From IMG/VR virus record IMGVR_UViG_3300027608_000014, positions 1 through 64,000 of that record: a stretch of 64,000 bases of DNA; one strand, given 5' to 3'. Positions 33,501-41,329 of this stretch are shown here, piece after piece. Origin of the DNA: a virus. The first letter of the stretch is position 1, and the number at the start of each line of letters is the position of its first letter. The position numbers and the translations under genes are program-made. Below the pieces are notes generated by a model. It was given only the letters and a program-made list of their open reading frames with translations. It was not told the DNA's origin and ran no database searches.

Positions 33501-33663
33501 CCAGACATCTACAGTAACTGCTGGGCCTCAGGTTACTAGTTTTGATGTTGCCTCACTCGTGGTTAAACAAGACCCATTGATCCGCACAACGGTCAATGCA
33601 AAAGCAAGCATCGGCCTACCATACCCAGTCGATAACTTCGACTTCGTCCTAACCGTTATCTAA
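30577..33663 (+). CDS. Contractile tail sheath protein
   Basis: 1028 residues, much longer than typical sheaths (T4 gp18 has ~659). N-terminal ~110 residues and the C-terminal ~250 (VYSVWPDLLVDDAGREVPG; FLACSIAGLKSSVAPHQGIT; KFIRGDLKNFIGKYNSGENF; VNAKASIGLPYPVDNFDF) are typical sheath core. Between about residue 150 and 520 is an insertion of Thr/Ala/Val-rich repeated beta domains (for example VTVTTGGVSRIVSVAVTAAD, SVAFTVTAS-type strands), probably Ig-like modules on the sheath surface. It assembles around the tube and contracts to drive the tube into the host. Clear assignment. Confidence 0.92.
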   Translation: MATYRKPQFTIQQEFAVIPSAIVEPLQTCIIGPSKRVYEYTDASDKAVVSYGEYDYTEDNTFNYLGLPTAAVVDEGTVELYVEELWARYARLTSSATRGSAANRIVLTTNSFVASTGYARNSAFGTRDVRVGDKVRVTAGNSITLDTRVAALASTPTAATAAAFAAGSGNLTTRAASATATVVTASGSPAHTVSSSAALYVGNPSDGVMTDTYVVTCTTAGVGGTRQVETATVGASAVATTGNALVTVTTGGVSRIVSVAVTAADATNAIATKIRAALAADYVIDSLYTVSGSTSGVVLTLKSPAANDATINIAIAANGTGITAVPTSADTTAGVASVARFSVTSLNGDNVADFGATAIGSAFFVGTLGLTATIAVNSGAAAYVADESYSIVAVAEYTTSVPVITGNASSYTGALDTIYTLKVVTGGLWTTTADTIRVSASTSNGVDYSASTPISTPTVTGQDVSFALGSLGLTIKFPVESVQNALVTGETFTVAVTASAAGPINQIILSDPLDASIAASAAITTLDLHIYKESLQIPASGYPSAGSQALTTTEEDFTVTAALEITDSTWVDGAGDLIPIPVIKGNIIAPYEALLTVGTNSFDTISELSEVETVLGKPIPANPLAYGVYKALENSAGQPINYVSVLSDDVEGFTSALIALEQSEEAYFIVPLSTSAEVQSLYKAHVLSMSGTTHQFERVLLVSRPLSATEVKYGAKTTGGYWQGYIAANSAGAFKLLTIPDADFLTDGLRAGDSVRINFSVDQYGVENYDTYVLASVTDNQNAVLVSGPAVAYATSGAPNRIDIVRNLTRTEQAESLAATSGAFDNRRVYSVWPDLLVDDAGREVPGHFLACSIAGLKSSVAPHQGITNYSLNGWSSVARSYRYFTPTQLNVAAAGGTFIVTQDATGGEVYIRHQISSDPTDANTAQLSITTNLDSITKFIRGDLKNFIGKYNSGENFERIAHAIIAQKISYLQTQTSTVTAGPQVTSFDVASLVVKQDPLIRTTVNAKASIGLPYPVDNFDFVLTVI

Positions 33664-33672
33664 TCAATCCAA

Positions 33673-34143
33673 ATGGCAACAGACATCTATAAACGCCCAG
33701 TTCGTAACGTTGGTGGAGTATTCAGTGTTGAATCTTCCCTGGCAACATTCAGCGGAGGCTCCGGTACAAGCGCCGGTATCGCCTCTCTGGTTCAACAGGT
33801 TCAGTGGAACTATCCTCGAGATGTGAAATACATCTACGAGATCGGCTCTACTGATGAATATCGAGTCCTGGGTCGTACCCGTGGATCTCTGAGCATTGGT
33901 CGAATCGTTGGCGCTAATGGCGGTAACATCGTCGATGAAGAGCTCTTTGATGCCTGTGACACAGGCGGAACCATGACAATCTCTGCAAAGGGACAGCTCT
34001 GTAATGGTAAGGGAGCTACGGTCATCTACACATTCTCAAGTCTGTTTGTTGTCGACTTTGGTGGCACTATCTCAGTTGAGGATCAAATGATTCGTGAAAA
34101 CGTCCAGCTAACCTTCTCTGGGTTGGCTAAGTCAACCAGCTAG
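33673..34143 (+). CDS. Tail tube protein
   Basis: 156 residues, a typical size. The phrases TDIYKRPVRNVGGVFSVESS, VQWNYPRDVKYIYEIGSTDEY, GRTRGSLSIGRIVG and FGGTISVEDQMIRENVQLTF fit the gp19/TTP beta-barrel family. It directly follows the sheath, as usual. It forms the hexameric inner tube through which DNA passes. A perfect terminator follows at 34191. Confidence 0.9.
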   Translation: MATDIYKRPVRNVGGVFSVESSLATFSGGSGTSAGIASLVQQVQWNYPRDVKYIYEIGSTDEYRVLGRTRGSLSIGRIVGANGGNIVDEELFDACDTGGTMTISAKGQLCNGKGATVIYTFSSLFVVDFGGTISVEDQMIRENVQLTFSGLAKSTS

Positions 34144-34190
34144 GTCGTTATTTAAGGATTGCTTAGCAGTCACAATCAAGATTAACTTCT

Positions 34191-34226
34191 GGCGACGCTC
34201 GAAAAGGGGCGTCGCCATTTTTTTTT
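34191..34226 (+). terminator. Intrinsic terminator ending at the start of the spike gene
   Basis: GGCGACGC (34191-34198) pairs with GCGTCGCC (34209-34216), loop of 10 bases, then T9 (34218-34226). The ATG at 34227 follows immediately, so the spike gene has no separate leader or Shine-Dalgarno site. Confidence 0.9.
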
Positions 34227-36611
34227 ATGAATCTCAACTCCGCAGTTAACTCATTCGAAATCAAAGGAACAGGGCCAGATCATGGAATGGGCAATCTAAT
34301 TGCCTCAAACAACCTCGAAGGTACGTCCATTTTCCTTGGCAAGATCGACAACACCTTTCCTGCCTCAGGGTGTTGCAAAGTGAGCCTATACGGATACCTG
34401 ACGGATATTCCTTGCTACTTGCCGTCATCGGTCATGGGAGGGCTGTTTGGTGCTCGATCAATCTCCCTGCCGCCAATTGGCACTGATGTGCTAGTCTATG
34501 TATCGCCTAACAAGAAGGTTGGGTACATTCTGATGCTTATGCCGCCAACTGACTCTTCCCCAGGGTCTTCTCCAGCAGGTCAGTTGGTTACAGAGGGTGG
34601 AGTTACTGCCTACAGTGAAAATGAATCCTTTAATCAAGACGACTGGTGCGGTGGGTCAGATCTTCCCCAGGCTGGAGGGGGATCGCCAGTTGACGCGCTG
34701 TCTGGAGATGCGGGCATAATCAATGACCTAGGATGTTTCGTTGGATTGCTACGAGCAATCGCCATGCTGCGTGGAAGTGACTTAGCAAAGATTGAGGCCT
34801 TTGCTATGAATGATCGCTTGAATATTGTAGGTCACAATCTCAACATCTTTACGTCACAAGGAGAGAAAAGGACATTCAACGATCACGGTAGAATCTCAGA
34901 GGAAGAGCAGTCAGCCCTTAGACAGAAAGAGTCGCTTGGAACAGATAGTCCTTCTGGCGCATTTGAGGATAATCCAGACGCAAACATCAGAACGAAGGCC
35001 GATGAGATAGCCCTCGAGGAGAAAGAGGAGAGACAGGTTCTTAAGCCCAGATGGAAGAGATGGACTGGCTGGCTTGGTGACTTCTCCCAGTCTTTTCTGT
35101 GTAGACCGGCATCTGGAATTGGATCTCTAAATAAAGCCAGTAAACCAGACCTTGGACTATATCAGGAGTCACTAACGATATCTGGCCAGCACATTGAACG
35201 AAGCATTGTTGGTGGAGGAATACACAAGTCGTTTCAGATCGCTGTACCCAAGAAGAAGAGGGAGTACGACGATCCAGACGGAGACAAGGTTATACCTGAC
35301 GTCATCAAGTCTGACTTCCAACTCGACACGGAGCACCCAGCGGGATCCGCCGCTCAGCACAGAGACTATCTAGCTCATCTATTCAACAAGCAGCTCCCAA
35401 GTAATAGAGATGCTCTGAAAAAAGACTGGGAGACTCCTGACGAGGCTACCTGTCCAGCTCCTGGCCCGGCACCTTCAGTTCCCGGACTGGGAGAGTTCTT
35501 CCGTGAATTTCCTGAAGAGCAGGACATCATGGCCGCACAATCTGGTATCACCGATGATGCCGAACTTGGCGTCAAGAATTTTAGAGTGGGCGAGGCCTTC
35601 ATGGGAATCCTTCCTGATGGTTCTATCTTACTACGCAACGCATGGGGAGATTCTATTCAGCTGATTGCGGGTCACTGCATTGTAACGGCCAGCAAGAATA
35701 TTACGACTGCAGCCGGTGGATCTGTCATTAGCTTGGCCGGAGACGATCAAATCATCAAGGCGCGTAGGTACCTAGATATTACCACAACAGAGGGCCAGGT
35801 CCGAATTAAGGGCCAGAAGGACGTTCTGATCCATACAGAAGCTGGCGGAATGCTTCTTAGTGCGCCATATACAAATGCTAACATTGAGGACGTCGAAAAG
35901 GGCGAACTGCAAGGTTTGCGGGGTATTGTTCTGAAGTCTGAGCCAGGAGTGACTATCACATCGGATTGTGTATCACTAGTCTCAGAGAGAAGAATTGAGA
36001 TAAAGGGCGCGAACTCTAAAGTTCCACAGCTCGTGACTGACTGTGATAATCAAATTCATAGAGTAAGAAATACAGTCTCCTACCAGCTGGACAGTGAGTA
36101 TGTCGTATTCTCAGGGGGACAGATTTTGTGCACAAACGGAATCTTTACAGATGGATCATTATTTGTCAGAGAGAGTATTGCCTTTGGTGGCGGCTCTGGT
36201 CAAGTTGACAATGTAGATGACATTCCAACCATCAAGCCTAACTTCGAATTGCTCTTTACTGATGATCTGTTTGTCAGCAACATATACACCGACGAACAGA
36301 TCACTAATATCAAGTTCACATACCGTAGCACTGAGGAGTATGCCGCAACTGATGCGGTCTGGTACGAAAGTGAGTGGCAGAGGACTATGGACGGGCTAAT
36401 ATCATGGAGAGAGCCCGATATCGATGATACTTATCCATGGCCCGGAGAGGAGCACTACAAAGAAGAAAACTTTAAGAAGTCATTCATCACCTACAAAGAA
36501 GTAAATGTAGAAAAGAGTGGTAAACCTAAGAGTAGAGACATACAGTCTGACAAACACGGAGCCTTTACTGGAAATCAATTCTCTAGTTTTAAAGTGCACC
36601 CAAGTAGATAA
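34227..36611 (+). CDS. Baseplate central spike/hub protein (gp5/VgrG-like)
   Basis: 794 residues. Residues about 30-110 (TSIFLGKIDNTFPASGCCKV... SISLPPIGTDVLVYVSPNKKVGYIL) fit an OB-fold of gp5/VgrG type. The middle is long, charged and variable (GEKRTFNDHGRISEEEQSAL). From about residue 450 (AFMGILPDGSILLRNAWGDSIQL... CIVTASKNITTAAGGSVISLAG... LDITTTEGQVRIKGQKDVLIHT) it has the short repeating strands of a triple beta-helix needle. The last ~170 residues are extra. No lysozyme signature was seen. It pierces the outer membrane during contraction. The ATG directly follows a terminator T-run, so its expression is unusual. Confidence 0.8.
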   Translation: MNLNSAVNSFEIKGTGPDHGMGNLIASNNLEGTSIFLGKIDNTFPASGCCKVSLYGYLTDIPCYLPSSVMGGLFGARSISLPPIGTDVLVYVSPNKKVGYILMLMPPTDSSPGSSPAGQLVTEGGVTAYSENESFNQDDWCGGSDLPQAGGGSPVDALSGDAGIINDLGCFVGLLRAIAMLRGSDLAKIEAFAMNDRLNIVGHNLNIFTSQGEKRTFNDHGRISEEEQSALRQKESLGTDSPSGAFEDNPDANIRTKADEIALEEKEERQVLKPRWKRWTGWLGDFSQSFLCRPASGIGSLNKASKPDLGLYQESLTISGQHIERSIVGGGIHKSFQIAVPKKKREYDDPDGDKVIPDVIKSDFQLDTEHPAGSAAQHRDYLAHLFNKQLPSNRDALKKDWETPDEATCPAPGPAPSVPGLGEFFREFPEEQDIMAAQSGITDDAELGVKNFRVGEAFMGILPDGSILLRNAWGDSIQLIAGHCIVTASKNITTAAGGSVISLAGDDQIIKARRYLDITTTEGQVRIKGQKDVLIHTEAGGMLLSAPYTNANIEDVEKGELQGLRGIVLKSEPGVTITSDCVSLVSERRIEIKGANSKVPQLVTDCDNQIHRVRNTVSYQLDSEYVVFSGGQILCTNGIFTDGSLFVRESIAFGGGSGQVDNVDDIPTIKPNFELLFTDDLFVSNIYTDEQITNIKFTYRSTEEYAATDAVWYESEWQRTMDGLISWREPDIDDTYPWPGEEHYKEENFKKSFITYKEVNVEKSGKPKSRDIQSDKHGAFTGNQFSSFKVHPSR

Positions 36612-36612
36612 T

Positions 36613-37212
36613 ATGACCAATACACCAACTAATCCATTGCCAGATACAACCGTCGATATTGCTAAGCCACCTGAAGAAAGCTTTAACACTCTTTCTGCTG
36701 CCGAGGTCCAGTCGCTCAGGGTTATCATGCAGACTAACCGTGAAGGGCGATCCAAGACCTTCAGGGTTCCAGAGATGCTAATCACTGAGCGTGACAAAGA
36801 CCTTTTTGCTGAGTCTCTGTGTGGCGGAACCCCATTCAGGGAAGTCATCGAGAGATACAAAGGTAAACTGAAAGTCACCTTCCGAACAAAAGTAAAGTGG
36901 GAGGAAGATATGATTATTGAGCAGATCAGGAAGGACTTTGAGGACGAGTATACTCATACTGATGGTCAGTACGTAAATCGTCTAAACGTTTACAATCTAT
37001 GCTTTGAATTATGTGAGCTGGACGGCGTTCCTCAGAAGCCAATTACCAAAGGTACTGACCTTCGCAAGTATGTCGAAGAGAGCGTCCTAGAGTCCATGTT
37101 AGAGCCAAAGTTGTACATTCTGATTACACTGATGGCGCAGTTCGACGATAAGGTTTCAAGGCTCTGCAGATTAGCTACGCCGGATTTTTCGAAGTCCGAC
37201 GCCGATTCCTGA
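36613..37212 (+). CDS. Tail assembly chaperone, upstream frame (gpG-like)
   Basis: 199 residues from ATG 36613, which follows the spike stop by one base; an earlier in-frame Met at 36517 is inside the spike gene. Acidic/helical: ESFNTLSAAEVQSLRVIMQT... FRVPEMLITERDKDLFAESL. It lies just upstream of the tape measure, the usual place of the tail chaperone pair. Its last 61 bases overlap a -1 frame that is open from 37152 to 37577, so ribosomes slipping near 37185-37191 would make a longer fusion. Family assignment is from position and overlap architecture rather than sequence similarity. Confidence 0.75.
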   Translation: MTNTPTNPLPDTTVDIAKPPEESFNTLSAAEVQSLRVIMQTNREGRSKTFRVPEMLITERDKDLFAESLCGGTPFREVIERYKGKLKVTFRTKVKWEEDMIIEQIRKDFEDEYTHTDGQYVNRLNVYNLCFELCELDGVPQKPITKGTDLRKYVEESVLESMLEPKLYILITLMAQFDDKVSRLCRLATPDFSKSDADS

Positions 37213-37577
37213 TTCGACAGACGGCGATTCGGACAGACAGTAGGATACCGGGGTCGGACAGAATGACAGACGAGATGGAAACAGCTCGTAGGGAAATGAT
37301 TTTGTCTGGACTCGAATGGGAAAATAACCTGCGCGTCTCTCAGGCCCGATTTGATCTGTACTCTCGATCCGATGGTAGTATCGACTTCAGAATTGGAGTT
37401 TACCATGAATACATCCAGGCAGCTTTACCGTATGTTAGCTTCAACTTCGGAGATGACGATGAGAGGAGTCAGGCGTCTGAAGAGCAGAAGAGGGCTGATT
37501 TTATGAAGCAGCTCAAGTCAATCAATTGGAGCGAGGCCATGAATCATCTTCCTGTGGCGGGGACTTCTAAAGTATAA
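37152..37577 (+). CDS. Tail assembly chaperone, -1 frame extension (gpT-like)
   Basis: This frame is open from 37152 to the TAA at 37577, without stop, through the end of the preceding gene. Read from the first ATG (37263) it gives 104 residues (MTDEMETARREMILSGLEWEN...), but that ATG has no convincing ribosome site and the open upstream frame is unnecessary for it. A -1 shift at the T-run GATTTTTCG (37183-37191) would give a fusion of about 321 residues ending NHLPVAGTSKV. This is the standard G/GT arrangement of long-tailed phages, where the longer form recruits tape measure. The exact slip site is inferred. Confidence 0.6.
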   Translation, partial: GFKALQISYAGFFEVRRRFLIRQTAIRTDSRIPGSDRMTDEMETARREMILSGLEWENNLRVSQARFDLYSRSDGSIDFRIGVYHEYIQAALPYVSFNFGDDDERSQASEEQKRADFMKQLKSINWSEAMNHLPVAGTSKV

Positions 37578-37578
37578 T
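37573..37578 (+). promoter_or_regulatory. Candidate -10 box TATAAT before 37590
   Basis: Perfect TATAAT, overlapping the stop of the upstream frame and ending 11 bases before the ATG at 37590. A weak TTCCTG (37549-37554) lies 18 bases upstream. Confidence 0.4.
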
Positions 37579-37589
37579 AGCCCTCGATT

Positions 37590-39887
37590 ATGCCTCAAGG
37601 ATACAATCCCGGATACCAAGAAGAGCAGTTTAGCCCTTATGGTGCACCTCCATCATTTCCAAACGAAATGTTTGGGAATCCATCTCCCTCACAAAGATTC
37701 TTCCAAGACTCCAGGAACAGGGGAATGCAGTACTCACCTGGACAGGGATTTGCGCCAGCTGGCGGAATGGACATGAGTCAGTTCGGTCTGCTCGGCACGT
37801 TTGCTAACATGGCGCTTCAGAAGTCTATGGGCGGATTTCCGATTCGTCCGTTTAATGGATACGAAGGTGGAGATTCAGACTTCCTAGAGAGTAATGCACG
37901 AAGCCGGGCCATGCGCGACAACATGAGCGCCGAACTCGACAAGGGTGGTGCTTTAGGCAATAGCAATCTTGGGAAAAGCAGATTGGCTCAAACTCTTCAG
38001 GAGATGGCTGGAGTTACCTATGGAGGATCGTCCTATCAGGCGTCTAACCTCCTTGCCTCCAGGCAGGGGCGCTCACTAAGTAATAGCACTGACCCAGCAG
38101 ACCAGTATAAGGCGGCTACTAGCGCCGTCGATCAGATGCGTAGGCAATTTGGCATTGGAGGATTCGGCGACAGTGAGGAACCCGGATATATTGCGCCCAC
38201 TCACAGTTACACTCGATCGTTCGGTTTTAATCTCCAGGAGTCAGCAAATAACCTAGACAGCGGCATTCGTTATGGAAACGTCTCCGGTGGAAGACAGGGA
38301 CTCGCTGATGCCGTAAGAAATGGAGAAATTGGCGAAATGGCTGCCGCTCAGAACGCTAAGGTCAGAATGGGCAAGCAGGCCTTCGGACAGAATACTAGCG
38401 CTGATCAGATCAACCAACTGCTAGATTCAGCAATGGGCGGTCTAGCCAACGTGACCCCTGATAAAGCCACTGCATTCTTGGCTAAGATTCAAACTGCAGC
38501 TAGGGCCATGGATATCAACGCCAAGGCCTTCACTGAGTACGTCGCTATGCAGCAGGGCGTATACAAACAGATGGGTCTAGGCGGAGCGGCCTCGGCAGAT
38601 TCTATTATTGGAGCCGCACTATCCGGCCAGGCCGTAATGGATGCAGCGCAGAGCAAGGGAGGCATCGGTGGACTAAACGCCAACAAGGACGTTGCAATGG
38701 CCGCCACTGCTGCTATTGAGGCTAGGTCTCAGGGGAGTAATCTTTATAATCAGGCTCGGGCCGTTGGAGCAATTTACGACAACCTATCTCCCGCACAGAG
38801 GGCTGCGGTCAAGACGGCCAACGGAGTCTCAGTATCCACCCAGATGAGGAAGGTTGAGGCCCTACTCAATGAAGGCAAGTCAGATGAGGCCGAAGCTATA
38901 ATTCGTGATATCAAGGGTGTGTCAGGATTTGAGATGACAGATTCATTGGCCAATAACATGAATTCTGACATAGCTGCCAAGGGTAATAGGCACATAAGGC
39001 CAAATGGTCAGGGCGCCTCCTTCTCTGTCAGAGAGGATCACGTCAATCAGATCTTCGCAAGGATGGGTGGTCCCAACGCAAGTATCAAAAGTTCTGCTGA
39101 CCTTGGATCCATGCTAGCCAACGTCAAGGACTTCGGGAGCCAAAAAGAGATCGAGAAAGCCTTGATGGCTGGAGGAGTAAGCCCAGCAGAGGCAGCAGCG
39201 CTCTCAGGCCAGATGGCTACCAGCTCTGTTGACATACAGTCCCGTATGAACGGTGACGGCGAAAGAGCGATCTTCCAGGCGCAAGCTAATGAAACTAGTG
39301 TCGATGGGATCGCAAGGCGAAAAGCAGACCAGGCCAAGCGGGACAAGGAATCGAACGTGGCACTTGTCCTAAATAGGCGCATGGGAGGCATCGCTAGTGA
39401 ACTGGGCGTTAAAGATTTAATCAAATTCACCAAGGATTTTATTGATGCTGGTGGTGTGAACGGTGGCGAGGCCGCTGCTAGAGCAGCGCTCGATAAGTCC
39501 GGTGTTGTCGCTGACTCTAAGCAACTAGCTGGGTTAATGGAAAGCATGAAGCCTGGTGGAGAATTAGAGCAAGTCTCAGATAAGGCTGAAAAGGCCAGGG
39601 CAGATGCACTAGCTCAAGGAAAATCATATGTAGAGGCTGATGCGATTAAAGCTGAGATATTAGCTCAAGCTGGTGGATTGAACGACGCGGACGCTCAAGC
39701 CAAAGTAGATGATGCGTCTAGAGCAGCCGAAGAGGCGAAAAATAAATCAGAGGCAGATGGAACAAATGTCCTTTTAGATCCCCTCAAGCAAATGCTCGAG
39801 CTACTTGCGAAGATATTATATGCCATCCTCAATGGCACGGCGATGCCTGTGACACCGGAGGTAGTCCCCCAAAGCAACCATAGATGA
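37590..39887 (+). CDS. Tape measure protein candidate
   Basis: 765 residues. It directly follows the chaperone pair and is the only long helical protein in the tail block. The first ~150 residues are Gln/Pro/Gly-rich; the rest is Ala-rich helix (KATAFLAKIQTAARAMDINAKAF; AVMDAAQSKGGIGGLNANKDVAMAATAAI; DKAEKARADALAQGKSYVEA) with a C-terminal hydrophobic helix (LLDPLKQMLELLAKILYAIL). It would extend inside the tail tube and set its length. The last ~55 codons are duplicated downstream in a +1 frame; the TGA at 39885 is created at the duplication junction. Confidence 0.72.
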   Translation: MPQGYNPGYQEEQFSPYGAPPSFPNEMFGNPSPSQRFFQDSRNRGMQYSPGQGFAPAGGMDMSQFGLLGTFANMALQKSMGGFPIRPFNGYEGGDSDFLESNARSRAMRDNMSAELDKGGALGNSNLGKSRLAQTLQEMAGVTYGGSSYQASNLLASRQGRSLSNSTDPADQYKAATSAVDQMRRQFGIGGFGDSEEPGYIAPTHSYTRSFGFNLQESANNLDSGIRYGNVSGGRQGLADAVRNGEIGEMAAAQNAKVRMGKQAFGQNTSADQINQLLDSAMGGLANVTPDKATAFLAKIQTAARAMDINAKAFTEYVAMQQGVYKQMGLGGAASADSIIGAALSGQAVMDAAQSKGGIGGLNANKDVAMAATAAIEARSQGSNLYNQARAVGAIYDNLSPAQRAAVKTANGVSVSTQMRKVEALLNEGKSDEAEAIIRDIKGVSGFEMTDSLANNMNSDIAAKGNRHIRPNGQGASFSVREDHVNQIFARMGGPNASIKSSADLGSMLANVKDFGSQKEIEKALMAGGVSPAEAAALSGQMATSSVDIQSRMNGDGERAIFQAQANETSVDGIARRKADQAKRDKESNVALVLNRRMGGIASELGVKDLIKFTKDFIDAGGVNGGEAAARAALDKSGVVADSKQLAGLMESMKPGGELEQVSDKAEKARADALAQGKSYVEADAIKAEILAQAGGLNDADAQAKVDDASRAAEEAKNKSEADGTNVLLDPLKQMLELLAKILYAILNGTAMPVTPEVVPQSNHR

Positions 39888-40050
39888 TGCGGCTAAAGCG
39901 GCCGAAGATAAGAAAAATAGATCAGAGGCAAATGAAACAGATGTCCTTTTAGATCCCCTCAAACAAATGATCAATCTACTTGCGAAGATATTATATGCCA
40001 TCCTCAATGGCACTGATATGCCTCTGACGAAGGTAAACCCCCAGCAGTAA
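39708..40050 (+). repeat. 175-base tandem duplication of the tape-measure 3' end
   Basis: Copy 1 starts at 39708 and copy 2 at 39883 (GATGATGCG in both). Both encode A-E-E/D-x-K-N-K/R-S-E-A...VLLDPLKQM...LLAKILYAILNGT. The period, 175, is not a multiple of three, so copy 2 is in the +1 frame and runs to TAA 40048-40050. A CCC-C at 39867-39870 just before the junction could allow +1 slippage to join them. Confidence 0.85.
39883..40050 (+). pseudogene. Out-of-frame duplicate of the tape-measure C-terminus
   Basis: Open in the +1 frame with no start codon of its own, encoding DDAAKAAEDKKNRSEANE followed by TDVLLDPLKQMINLLAKILY and ending MPLTKVNPQQ. It is either dead duplicated sequence or, if +1 frameshifting occurs at CCC-C (39867-39870), a ~59-residue extension of the tape-measure protein. 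Its protein sequence is well kept (most changes are conservative), which argues for selection on it. Confidence 0.55.
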
Positions 40051-40055
40051 AACTT

Positions 40056-40556
40056 ATGGCCAACATTTATAGATCAACTCCTGGAGCACTAGTTAAGTCC
40101 TCCGTGCGTCAGCCTTCGTTCCTAACGGTTAGTGGACTGGATTTTGGAGACAAAATGATCGCTACTAACTTCAAGCTGGATCGAGGTCAGGACATGCAGC
40201 ACCAGAAGACATTGTCGCAAGAAATCTACTCGTACGCCTTTGGAGAGGCCATGGGACGAATTCAGGTGGGAGGCATGATATTCTTTGGAGGCTGCAATGG
40301 ACCTTCATCGGCGGGAATCTCCCGTATAAATGGATATTACAGCGGTAACAATGCGTTTGCCAAAAAATCGTCCGTTACATGTACGATTGGAGGCCAGAGT
40401 GCATTCAAGTGCTACTTAGAGAATCTATCCATTCTCGTTGAGTCATCTGCCTATAACACGGGAAGCTTCAGCCTTGGATTCTCTGTGATTCCAGCAGGAG
40501 CCAAGGGTAGTGGAGGCGGGTTGTCAACTGGTGGGTTGTCAACTGGCTCCCTATAA
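40056..40556 (+). CDS. Baseplate/tail tube-like hub protein
   Basis: 166 residues. Beta-rich with phrases like IQVGGMIFFGGCNG, SSVTCTIGGQSAFKCYLENLSILVE and TGSFSLGFSVIPAG, resembling tube-fold proteins that join tube to baseplate. The C-terminus is a short GGLSTGGLSTG repeat from a duplicated 15-base unit. It lies between the tape measure and the hub candidates. Assignment is by position and general fold. Confidence 0.65.
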   Translation: MANIYRSTPGALVKSSVRQPSFLTVSGLDFGDKMIATNFKLDRGQDMQHQKTLSQEIYSYAFGEAMGRIQVGGMIFFGGCNGPSSAGISRINGYYSGNNAFAKKSSVTCTIGGQSAFKCYLENLSILVESSAYNTGSFSLGFSVIPAGAKGSGGGLSTGGLSTGSL

Positions 40557-40568
40557 GGCAATACGAAC

Positions 40569-41327
40569 ATGGTAAATCACCTTAGGACATTACTGCTCAA
40601 CCTAGCGTCATCTCCAGATGCAGAGGGAGAAGAACTTATTGAGGCGTCGTTTATGCCCAAGACTCTGACTAAAAATCAGAGCGCTGTTCGCAACCTGATT
40701 TTTCCAGAAAAAATCAGCAGAAAGTACGGCAACTTCATCTCCACAGCGTTGACGCGCATTGTCATGAATTCACCATTTGCCAGCGACATCGACGCTCTGG
40801 ATTCACGATCACTACTCTCTGATCCTGTCAACGCAGCTCAAGAGTTCGGATCCCAGATTACTATCAACCCACTGACAAGTGCCAGCTCACTAACCGTGCG
40901 CGGACAGATACTACCAAACAATCGCAGTGGAGTATTTTCTGAGGACTGGATAATCAGCTACGCCAGCTCATCATCAGTAACCATTTTAAATCCAGCCGCT
41001 GGGATCCCAACGACTAAAACTATAACTTTTAATGAGGGATCTAGTTCTGTGTTCTCCATTAACCTGGAGGGGTCGCTAATTGGGCAGCTACTGAACGTAA
41101 GCGCCGTACCTTCTGGATTTCTAGCCACAGTCACCGCAACTCTCCCTATAAGCTACAGTATTATTGACCTAGCTAAGGACCTTCAGTTATCCAGTAGAAC
41201 AAGAAGTCTGATGTTTATCCCTAATAACGAAGCCCTGTCGCAAAAGTGCCTAGATTACTTCGAGAGCGATAGTAGGCCGGATCTTACAGTTGCAGCCGCA
41301 CTCACTGCTTACGCTTACAGCTTCTAA
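40569..41327 (+). CDS. Baseplate-region protein, unknown family
   Basis: 252 residues. The N-terminal ~90 residues are helical and basic (LRTLLLNLASSPDAEGEELIEASF; FPEKISRKYGNFISTALTRIV); the middle is beta-rich (TINPLTSASSLTVRGQILP; KTITFNEGSSSVFSINLEG). The C-terminal helix region (IIDLAKDLQLSSRTRSLMFIP) may bind another baseplate protein. Two bases separate it from the hub candidate gene. No specific family recognised. Confidence 0.7.
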   Translation: MVNHLRTLLLNLASSPDAEGEELIEASFMPKTLTKNQSAVRNLIFPEKISRKYGNFISTALTRIVMNSPFASDIDALDSRSLLSDPVNAAQEFGSQITINPLTSASSLTVRGQILPNNRSGVFSEDWIISYASSSSVTILNPAAGIPTTKTITFNEGSSSVFSINLEGSLIGQLLNVSAVPSGFLATVTATLPISYSIIDLAKDLQLSSRTRSLMFIPNNEALSQKCLDYFESDSRPDLTVAAALTAYAYSF

Positions 41328-41329
41328 GT

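Noticed and set aside
36517-36612. Upstream start at 36517 for the chaperone gene.
   Set aside because: It lies inside the spike gene; ATG 36613 directly follows the spike stop and starts a better acidic N-terminus.
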